Of a stretch of 64,000 nucleotides of DNA, positions 55,138 to 64,000 are shown one piece after another (within the stretch, counting starts at the first letter, position 1; each line of letters starts with the position of its first letter). The notes below the pieces were generated by a model. The model was not told where the DNA came from. It was given only the letters and a program-made list of their open reading frames with translations, and did not search any database. Position numbers and translations under genes: made by a program. The DNA is from Pterois miles (taxonomy: Eukaryota; Chordata; Actinopteri; Perciformes; Scorpaenidae): the NCBI GenBank assembly GCA_947000775.1, contig CAMQGK010000638.1:25051001-25115000 (forward strand). Reading direction: 5' to 3'.

Positions 55138-57599
55138 CATAAAACAAAGAAAATATTAATGTTAATCACCTTGTCATATTGCTTATTACTAATGTAATAC
55201 AAGCTGGATTTAGTGCTGTGATGCTGTCGGCACAGGTTGCTGATGCTGGCTGCTGCCAGTTCAACCGGTTGGCCTAAAATCAAACTGGTGTAAGCTTGTA
55301 CACCGGACCAGACCGGCAAAACATGCAGTGCAATAAGGAGCTAATTCTGAATTGGCTGACCTGATCACTCGGTTGAACTATTACTTTGACGCTGCCTCAT
55401 TCAAGTTGAAAGTGAATTCTTTGAATTTCTTTTGCATTGAGTGTTCTCCTCACAAATGCAAGGTATGAGAGTAATGTCAGCTGCCTGTGGATATGAAGCT
55501 GCTGTGTGTGAGGAGAGAAAATGGACTGTTGGATGTGACCTCCTTTCTCCGCTTTACTGTTGTTTCTTAAGAGCACAGAAAGCCTCGGCTATACTGCATA
55601 TCACACTGTTTTTAAGTCGGCAGAGTGGAGTGTGAGAGTGTTGACCGTGTGTGCCAGAATCCATCATGCTGTTGTAAAGTGGCGATGAAGCTTGCCACTG
55701 CTATGGACCCCGGTTTAATCACTTCCCCTCATTGTCTGTCCCTGGCTCCAGGAAGGAGTAGATGGAGAAAGATGGCATTTCCTTTCAACAAACTGTCACC
55801 TTGTGGGTTTCTGTTGAGCAAAAGTGCTTTCGGGAGGCTAATGGGCATCTGCCTGGTGTCTTCCTTTTTTCTTTTTTCTTTTTTTTTGTCATTGAGTGAA
55901 TGGTTGTAGTTGTGAAGGTGGTGGTGCTAGATGGAGGGATGGTTGGAGGGAGATTTGTAACCTGAGGAGAGGTGCATCCCCAGGGTGTTAAGTTTAGAAA
56001 GAGGACAAGAGCTTGGAGAGGTGGAGCGTTAAAAAGAAGAGGGTGAAATGGAAGCAGAGATCGCACAACTGAGAGGAAATTATCTGAGTTTTAATGACAA
56101 CAGCAAAAAGAAGAGTAGCTAAGCAAAGGCTAGACTGTGAAGGTTGGGCCTAAGTCAATGATTACTGCTTTGACTTTAGTAAACACTTCTGCCTCTCTCA
56201 CACGCACACAAAATATATACACATGCAAGGACACATTCGCGTCATGCTCGCTCATGCATCCCCTCCATGAGGCAACACACAGCCGATATATGATGTCGAT
56301 ATTGACCATAAACTGTCTACAAACTTATACAAATCAATGTATTATACTAAGGCAGCATTGTGAGCGGGTTCCACATGATTATAACACTTTCATTCAACAT
56401 ATTTAACATTAAATACTAAATATTGGTGCAAATTATCCGCTTTTGTCAACTACAACACAAAAGAAGCGTATCGGTCGAGCCCTAAACAACACACAGCATG
56501 TCACCCTGTTGTCTGCACGTCCATAGAGTAATGCTACACTCACTATAGCACGTGTGCACCCGGTCCATGAATCATTAACCATCTGCTGGTTGGGTGGAAC
56601 GAGGGAGGGAGGAAGGGAGGATGACAGAGAGAGAGAGAAAGAGAGAGAGAGCATAGAACAAAGTCTGCTTTTTTATGGCTTCTCTAAGACCCCAAACAAA
56701 GGATCTGTTTAGTGGCCTGCAGCATGATGGGAAGATTGGGATGAGAAAGGAGGGGGGCGGGGGTTAAAGCAGACAAGAACAGAGAAGCCCAGTAATCACT
56801 TATGGTGGTTAGGAGAAGCTGCTTCATGACACTGATATTTGTCAGTCATTGTCTTTTACTGTAACTTGTGTCACTTTTTGTTTATTGTGAATTATGACAC
56901 GCACTGGTGTAAATTTGTTCTCATTACCAGGGCGTCAAATACTGGCGCTTACAAGGCACCCTCGAGTGTCTGTACGTATTAAATGCTCAGAGAAAATGGG
57001 CAGGAAGGGTGGTAATCCTCATCTTTGAGGGGAGACAGACTGAAAGTGTTCCCCGTTATCACCACAGTATTCAAAGTCCCATAATGGAAAGGGATGCTGG
57101 TGGTGTGTGGAGCCAGGTGGAGGCTATTGCGGCAGGTTTAGCTATTTGCTAGTGTTTTAAACAGACGACACTACATCGCCACTAAATCTACACATCTACA
57201 CTACAAATGACAGAGATGTTTGAAAACGTTGCTGACCCCTGTTTTTGTTTTAAAACTCCGGGGTTGTGTTTTAGTCTTGATGGGCGTAAATGGAAACCTT
57301 TGAAAACGATGACCCATGTTCACTTCTGGATTGGGTCTCATCAGTCATGTCATGACGTGTCCTTCTCTGATTTGTCACATGAACATAATGGTTGAGCCTC
57401 GTCATCAGTCCAGGCATATAAATATCTGGTTACTTTTTTCCATTGCTGTACTTCCTTCGTGGTATTTTCTGCAACTGAATAACCCACCACACTGTTTCCT
57501 GTTTACACCGGCATGGACATGCAGTATATGTGAATGGTCATATGATATGCATTTTCAGGCATGTAGTATCAAGCCCCCAGGACGTTGAGCCCAACATGA
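55138..57599. other. Anonymous DNA with R1 echo and (GA)n
   Basis: An R1 fragment is recognisable at about 56905-56990 (TTGTTCTCATTACCAGGGCG, CAAATACTGGCGCTTACAAG; compare 13250-13345). The part at 55430-55940 is balanced single-copy DNA followed by a T-rich run and purine-rich sequence. No gene is recognised. Confidence 0.35.
56626..56652 (+). repeat. (GA)n microsatellite, impure
   Basis: GAGAGAGAGAGAAAGAGAGA, following a GGGAGGGAGGAAGGGAGG tract. Confidence 0.85.
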
Positions 57600-58060
57600 T
57601 CGTGGTGGCTAATGGTGGTACTGCAACTTCTGTATCCGTTACATGATGCCACTGGGCCAAAAAAAGACTTTTTCCCATAGACTTACATCAGGACAGAGAC
57701 ATCCTTAACTCAGTGGCTAATTTTTTTTAAGATGAATCAACACTCTAATAGCCCTTATTTAAATCATTAGGTCCTAAAAGTTGTATAACACACTAAAAAT
57801 CCTATTTCCTTCCTCTGTTTATGTCTATAGAGACCCAGACCGAGACGACAGCACAAGCCGTGACGTTGGGACCCCGTGATCGAGTCATGTGAATCGAACA
57901 TGTGCACTAGGGCCCAGTAAGACCTGGAAGATCCAGGTACTCTACCAGACCTGGAAGGCTACCCATTGACTTCATGCGCTTGTGAAAAACTTTCATAGGA
58001 ATGAATAGAACCCCACCTCCAATGCTGTGTCCAGTTCTCTTAATACATCCATGGGTAGTA
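57600..58060 (-). repeat. Dispersed repeat R4, inverted copy
   Basis: It is the reverse complement of the 53.5-54.2 kb units: ATTTCCTTCCTCTGTTTATG, TCTATAGAGACCCAGACCGA, GTTGGGACCCCGTGAT, CACTAGGGCCCAGTAAGACC, CCATTGACTTCATGCGCTTG and CCAATGCTGTGTCCAGTTCT. It extends further left (GCCACTGGGCCAAAAAAAGA, CATAGACTTACATCAGGACA) than the plus copies. Confidence 0.8.
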
Positions 58061-59563
58061 CTCGATAAGATGTCTTACCAGGAGTTTGGTGGAGGTTTGG
58101 TAAACTGAAAGTGGAGAAATGCGACTGGGAGTAACTCCAAGGTTGTTTTTCTTTTACTTGCTGTGTGTTTTAGCTTTATAATGCTAGCCATTGATGGTAA
58201 GAAAAAAAATATTTACAATCTTCAAACTGTAGTCTGGCTGCTTATTAAACTGCGATGTCTCATTTTGTGATTCTGCAAGTGTTACAAGAGGATGTGATGT
58301 CTGGATATGGAGGATTTGGAGTGTTTAAAGGCAGCCTTCACAGAGTACAAGTAATGTAAATAATTTATTTTGCTGTTCAGTAAATTAGTTATAGTATTTT
58401 GATTCCAGTTTCTATGTCACTTGCCCAGCAACCTTCTTAGTTTTAACAATAATGAGCCCTGAAGTAAAGTTAAGTCTGCGGCTGGTTGAAACTGGTTTGT
58501 TCAGTACCCAACCTGGTCCATTTAAGACTGTGTGGAAGGTTAACAGCTATCTGCAACAGAGCTATTGCATCATTTATGTGTTTCTGTTTCACAGTCTTTC
58601 TGGAAGCTTTTAACCAGGAAGTAACATGCTGCAAATAAAGTATATCATGACTGAGCTGACAATGGTGCTTTCAGCTGCAAGTGAGGGGAGCTTCACACCA
58701 CAAAGCTACTGATTCAGTCAGCGACAGTGATGGCTCAGTACACTCAGGAGCCATTCATATACTGAAAACCTCTAATTACAGTGTCGTGGTTTAGTTGAAT
58801 GTGTGTGATTGTGAAGCCAGAACATCTCAGAAGTCTCACAAAGGTAAAAGCACTGCAACGTAAATTAGTAGGTACAAATGTGTGTCACCGAGTGTTGACT
58901 CAGCCGGGGTGAGAGAGGGAGATGAATGACAGCCATGTTAAATACTATAATTCATAGGTACTGTATTACTCTTTATTGTGACATTTTCTTAAAGCAGTGG
59001 AAAACACCATTCAGCCCTGCCAAACAGCACTGCCATGTTCCCTTTAAATGAATGCATGGCAGTAAAAATATGTTATTGATTTCCTAATGGGTCCTCATGA
59101 CAGCTATTACGAAGTGAAATGAAAAAGCAGCGGTCACACCACATAAATCAGTAATAATGTGTGGTTAGTATTTACACACCTCTCTGACAGTGTCAACAAA
59201 AGCTGAGAGCGAGTCAAGGAGCGGATTATTGTAGCACTGTTATACTGGATAGCAGTAGATTGTACAGGCGTATCTATAAACATTGTTATTATTGGATAGG
59301 ATTCGATGAATGTTAACTTGCAGGCTCGAGGAGAGTCAGAGAGTGGGATTTTGGATTGTGGAGGAGTGAGAACAGATTCAGGACAGGTCAGGTGACCGTT
59401 TCTCCATCTCAGAGCCGAGCTACACCAGGCTTTTCAACAACAAAGTAAGTTTGCAGACCTTTTGGCTAAAGTTAAACTTTGGTTAACTTTGACATGCAAG
59501 CAATTGCTTACCTTAAAGGAAAGAGAGACTAGAAAGTCCAAAATAAAAGGCGTTATCATATTA
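58061..59563. other. Anonymous DNA
   Basis: No recognised gene or repeat. Confidence 0.35.
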
Positions 59564-59905
59564 GCTAGGGCTGCATAATTAATCAAATATTAGTCGTGAT
59601 CACAATTTTGATTTCACCCAATTAAATGAACATCATAGGCTGCCATATTGACATTTCAAATGCATGCTCCACTCATAGAAAACTCACACAAATGCAGCCG
59701 CCACATGATGGTTTTGCATGCGTACACGTAGCACCGTGGCTGCTACAGTAACTCTCCTGATGGTGAACCATCGACTCAGTTGTCTGTTATGCTCATACAC
59801 AACTCGCTGCATGAGAGGCACTAATCTTGTCGGTTAACGGTCAATAATCAGTTAACGAGGGTCGGTTATTGGTTAAGAAAATTTTTCAAAATTAGCATCC
59901 CTAGC
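59564..59905. mobile_element. hAT-like non-autonomous element, 342 bp
   Basis: The left end GCTAGGGCTGC and the complement of the right end GCTAGGGATGC are inverted repeats with one mismatch, with TAGGG-type termini seen in many fish hAT MITEs. The right half is shared with 51684-51851, confirming an interspersed family. An 8-bp target duplication is not preserved or my ends are slightly off. No coding capacity. Confidence 0.72.
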
Positions 59906-60170
59906 AGCAACAATCATAAAAATCACTCTAGGTGGGCCCGTTTTTGTGCACTACAATATGTCATTGTGTGTAAGATAATGCCCTCAAAGTGCATGTGTGT
60001 GGCAGCAAACAGCAGCGTGTTGCAGTAATGGCAGGGGGTAAGAATGGAGCACCGCCGCAAGCTGTCATTCTCTCTCTGACTTAAAGAGGCAGTGCGCTAA
60101 CTCACACACCCAGTTACACACCAGCTATTATACCCAACCAGCCAGTCTGGAGGAAATGAAGCGTCATTGT

Positions 60171-60173
<3 letters not shown>

Positions 60174-60210
<37 letters not shown>
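60174..60210 (+). repeat. (CA)n microsatellite, 37 bases
   Basis: A perfect CA run of 18 units. Confidence 0.98.
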
Positions 60211-60211
<1 letters not shown>

Positions 60212-61728
60212 CACAGCCTCAAGTGGTCTCTTTTGTTGAGTAGGGCAACAAAAGACAGTGGGACAATGAGAGGAGGAGGTGGCTGCCTCTGAGGGAAGCA
60301 ATGAATGGAAGAAGTAGAGATGGAGGAAGGAGAAAGAGAACAGAGGTGGTGTTGTTGTGATGGAAAGGTGAAGGCAGGCAGGCAAACGGAGGACTGGATG
60401 AGCAAGTGCTGATTTGTATGGCATTTAACCACTGGCCACATGTCCGTGTTATTGTGTAGGTGGTGGTGTAGGGAATATTAGTGTGCAGCACAAGAATGGG
60501 ATACTTATATGTAAGCAGCAGAAGGCCCTTCTGTAATCTTTTTTATCTAGGAATGGGAGCTTTTGCATAAAGAGTATTTGCAAAAACCCTGGGACACGAT
60601 CACCGTCTTATTTCTTGGCTTTATCGTAGCCCAAGGTCATTAACGTGTCCTTGTTCTGACCATACCCTGTGATTTGTCCTTCTCTTTTAAATCCCAGCCT
60701 CTCCTCCGCTCAGATCGCCTCAACATTCACATCACACTTACACCTTCTACCCGTTGTGCACGTACACAGCTGTGCACGTCCGTACACAGACGTACATCCA
60801 GATACAGCTCCCCACCCACACACCCTCCAGAGCCGAGCAGAGGAGGGCTGCGGATGCCTGATACCTCGCCATGCTCTGTCAGAGACCCAGTGGCAGGAAA
60901 GTGGCCGAATGCATGTGCAAAGATGGGGGGTGGGATTAGAGCTATTTAAAGCCGTACGCGTCTGTCTCTCCAGGCTCGAGCACCAGATATGTTCTCCCCC
61001 TCCTTCTCTGTTTTTTCTTTTTTTCCACAGAAAGCATCCCATGCACCACTGTGACTCGGTAAAGCAGGCATGCAGGCCTCTGTCCCTGGGCTCAATCCAC
61101 TTATGTAACATCGTCATTGGTGGAGAAGGAGCACCATCTGGGCCTGGGGCTACTGTACTCACTGTCCTCCGTGTGTGTGCATGTGTGTATGTGCCTTTGT
61201 GAGTTTTTGTAACAGAGAGGAAGAGGGTACTGCTTATCATCTTTTTTAATATTAATTAATTAACATAACATGAATTGTTATATTCAAATAAGATTAGTAT
61301 AAAAGGATAACAGCATCATGGTGAATAGTGTTTCAAACTAAAGATCACATTTGCCATAAAGTTGTGGGTTCCACAGTTGTTTTTGTATGAAGTGTGGGTG
61401 AAAATAACGTGTTAGAATTGATTTCTCCATCTTTCTTTTTATCAGCCTTTGGCCATCTCATTCCTATTCCCAATATAGCACCTAATGCTACTACTGCTGG
61501 GGGAGAAAGATCATCTAGGATAGATAAGTGATCAAGAGTGGGGAGCCTCAGGGCTCCATCCTTGTCCCGTATTTCTTTTCTCTTCTATTTTCATTTCTTT
61601 TCTATTTTCATGTTCCTCCGAGGCCACGCCATGCTTAAACACTATCCCAGGTTTTATTCTTATGCTGATGAGATGAGGGATGAGTCATGATTTTTGATTA
61701 TTTGAAAATGAATAGTTTATGTGACTAT
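60211..61728. other. GC-richer block without a convincing gene
   Basis: At 60660-61230 both strands have open frames of about 177 codons that overlap almost completely, which points to composition. A strong polypyrimidine tract ending in TTTTTTTCCACAG (about 61017-61029) looks like a splice acceptor, but the following sequence offers no recognisable exon. Clustered ACGTAC/GTGCAC words lie at 60755-60800. Confidence 0.4.
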
Positions 61729-62052
61729 TCTTCAACTGCTTATCCCGTTAGGGGTCGCAGGGGGCTGGGGCCGATCTCAGATGGCAATGGGCAAAGGCGG
61801 GGTACACCATGGACAGGTCGCCAGTCCATCACAGGGCACATAGAGACAGACAACCATTCACGCTCACATTCACACGTACAGGCAATTTAGAGTAATCTGT
61901 TAACCTTATGTGCATGTCTTTGGACTGTGGGAGGAAGCCGGAGCACCCGGAGAAAACCCACACTGACTCAGGGGGAACATGCAAACTCCACACAGACGGA
62001 CCCACTTGATTCAAACCTGCGACCCTCTTGCTATGAGGCCATGCAGCCTGTG
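61729..62052 (-). mobile_element. SINE-B, minus orientation
   Basis: 3' end first: TTCAACTGCTTATCCCGTTA, GGGGTCGCAGGGGGCTGGGG, GTCGCCAGTCCATCACAGGG, ATGTCTTTGGACTGTGGGAG, GAACATGCAAACTCCACACA, then the B-box complement region GATTCAAACCTGCGACCCTC. The outermost head (A-box side) is diverged. Confidence 0.88.
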
Positions 62053-64000
62053 CAGATACCACGAAGTAGCACGATCGTGTTGGAATTGTGTTTCATTTAA
62101 GTTATTGTGATCTTGTGGCTGAGCTTCCTCCCAATATGTGGCTATGCAGGATGAATACAGTATGTTACATGTTTAATATGTAATTTGTCCAACAATCCTT
62201 GGTGCCAGGGGCACAAAAGAGTCATTTGCCACGTGTACAAGAGGGGCATTTGCCAAAATGATTGATGCATAGGGGTGTCATGATTCTCCAAATTCACAAT
62301 TGATTTTCAGTTTAAACATGCCATTGTCAGACTGTTTTCTTAGTTTGCTGCAGTCTCTAAATCATCTGCAGCCTACCATCTGTAGTTTTTCTGTCAACAG
62401 TGTGTTCGTTGTTTAACTCACAGGGAAGGTAAAATGTCGCCACACCAGTGACTTCAGTGAAGCAGGAGGATTTACCAGTTCTGTTGTTCCTCCGTCATCT
62501 CTGACTGCGCCAGTGGCCACGGTGTCTCTAAGTGCAGCAGCAGGCTACCGGTAAAATTCACTCTGTCGTGTTTGAAGGGGTTTTCCATCTTCAGACACAC
62601 GCAAGTAGGCGGGGGCAGATCATATCAATTTACGATGTACAATCAAAATCATACTTTTTTCATTATTGGGAAGACAGTCTCCTATGACTTGCCACCATTT
62701 GGGAAATGTGACTCTGAGGAAACAAAGCAAATCTGGGAAAAGAGCAGCTGGTAAAACTTACCAAGACACTATCAAATTTCCTTGATCTTGATCTTTGTTT
62801 TTGAATTGTTTTTCTCACTCAACCATGAGCACTTTCAAATGTCAGAGCTTGACTGACAGTGACTGATTTCCTGAATTTTTCTTTCGTTCACCAAACATTA
62901 ACACAGTTTTTTGCACTTTGACCTCCACAAACTGATCAAGGAACAATTCTCTATGACACTCTTCAGGTCTGGTGTGGTGGTGGAGAAATGCTACTCACCT
63001 ACTTGGCATCTGATCTTTTTCCTTTTCTCTCAAATGTACATTAAGAATGATTGATTGTTGTCAAAATGTTACACAGCACTATTATAATTGTCTTTATAAC
63101 AATGGAGCAACTATAAGAATTAAAAGGTGTCTGGCAGGCTGATGTCTTGACCTGTATTGAAGTTAACAAACAGGAGTAGTAGACATAAAGTCTTGCGAAC
63201 TGAGTCGTCTGTTATCTTATGTTGGGTCTCAGTCAAACCACAAAGTTTGGTTCAAACTGCCATTCTCCTTCATTAATCCCTTTTCTCTCGACATCTTACC
63301 GTAGCTGATACAATTTCTCCTTAAGGAGAGGGGAAACTTTTTCCATATCCTTCAATATTACTTAACTTGAATTATTGTGGCCAGTCTTTTTTTCATGCTC
63401 TGAGCTTCTCGGCTCCATACTTTTGATGTTGTGGAGGTTTAGGGGCAGTGGACCATGTCTTGCTGGGTTGCCACTGGGCTGCAGCAAGAATCCCAGCGAC
63501 AACAGAAAAATATCTTTTTAAAGCCATTGCCATCCAAAATGGGTTTAAAAAAGTATTTTCGCTTTAAACCACATAGACCTTGAGGTTGTTTTTCTGACCT
63601 GGCAGAGCAGTTTTCCACTGGTAGCTTAGTCATAGTGCTATAGCTTGTATTTATTTTAAGTACACAGGCTCTAGTCTAAGGCTCTATGTTTCACCAGCAT
63701 TTTGATTATATACTTGAAATGCTGAGAATGTCGCAGTCCCCTCTAAACAGTGTCCGGGTTTGCAGGTTGTGGTTCAACCTGCTCAGATGCTGAAACAAAT
63801 GTATGAATGGATGATAATAGTCAAAGAAAAGGTCGCTTGCAGCTGGATTAGCAGGATCAGTACTGACTTTAGGATCTTTTTCAACATAAATTCAAATTGT
63901 CAAGCAGCTGAAATTGTTACTCAAAGTTAGGTGCTGCACAATTTTGAAAATATTATATAGGATATAAGAGGGTATGATAATTTTGACATAATTGTCATTG
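62053..64000. other. Anonymous DNA with one MITE-end fragment
   Basis: ATAGGGGTGTCATGATTCTC (62270-62289) followed by CAAATTCACAATTGATTTTC resembles the terminus of a fish hAT-type MITE (compare TAGGGGTGT at the 783-1032 element), but no second end is seen. The rest shows nothing recognised up to the window end. Confidence 0.35.

Noticed and set aside
61017..61060. Strong splice-acceptor-like tract (ends TTTTTTTCCACAG) and nearby GTAAAG donor-like word
   Set aside because: The implied exon would be about 28 bases with no partner exon or known protein. Pyrimidine tracts are common in this stretch.
60669..61240. Two ~177-codon open frames on opposite strands
   Set aside because: They overlap almost completely, are rich in low-information codons and have no domain. 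Dual-strand openness is the usual product of GC-richer composition.
1..64000. A coherent novel gene system (operon, CRISPR, defence or biosynthetic cluster)
   Set aside because: The window has eukaryotic repeat content and no cluster of real genes. Nothing supports a multi-gene system, so I report only mobile-element structure and candidate regulatory blocks.

Overview
This window looks like repeat-rich, non-coding DNA from a teleost fish, most likely a percomorph. The reasons are a decayed Tc1/mariner (DD34E) transposon of fish type, many tRNA-derived SINEs with fish-typical tails, LINE ORF2 remnants, several kinds of non-autonomous DNA transposon (hAT-like, piggyBac-like, foldback), and (TG)n/(CA)n microsatellites in an AT-rich background. 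No host protein-coding gene, rRNA gene or functional tRNA gene is convincingly visible. The longest open frames are either translated repeats or composition-driven. The window could be intergenic DNA or the inside of a very large intron, and the sequence alone does not decide which.

Layout. 0-13.5 kb: a 250-bp hAT-like MITE with an 8-bp target duplication (0.8 kb), a dispersed repeat interrupted by a SINE (3.5-4.0 kb), a broken Tc1 element (8.9-10.0 kb) and a candidate MITE (12.0-12.7 kb). 13.5-24 kb: several copies of one abundant dispersed repeat (called R1 here), SINE pieces, a tandemly organised repeat (R3, 20.6-21.7 kb) and an 864-bp piggyBac-like MITE flanked by TTAA (23.1-24.0 kb). 24-31 kb: a compact foldback element (25.0-25.4 kb), a SINE inserted inside an R1 remnant with a visible target duplication, a long (TG)n tract and one complete copy of a second SINE family. 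31-45 kb: mainly anonymous sequence with R1 copies and SINEs, plus one weak candidate exon on the minus strand (31.5-31.8 kb). 45-60 kb: the densest transposon region, with SINE copies, two LINE 3' ends, a 620-bp MITE containing a Myb/SANT-like coding remnant, a ~1-kb foldback invaded by an hAT-like element, repeat R4 in both orientations 3.5 kb apart, repeat R6 and an hAT-like element with matching ends. 60-64 kb: a (CA)n tract, a GC-richer stretch, a SINE and anonymous DNA.

The parts do not form a pathway or operon. The shared theme is layers of mobile elements, several nested inside older ones, which gives a relative order of insertion. I found no sign of a new coding system. The items most worth following up are the two foldbacks, the MITE with the Myb/SANT-like remnant, the clean piggyBac and hAT target-site signatures, and a few non-repetitive stretches that could be conserved regulatory elements.

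Repeat names used below are local labels. SINE-A: tail near AATAAAGGACTATCTTCTT. SINE-B: contains AGTCCAAAGACATGCAG. SINE-C: TTGCATGTC then CTCTCT. SINE-D: contains AAAGCGCTTTGA. R1-R7: other dispersed repeats. Boundaries are read by eye and are usually good to about 10-30 bases unless a target duplication fixes them.
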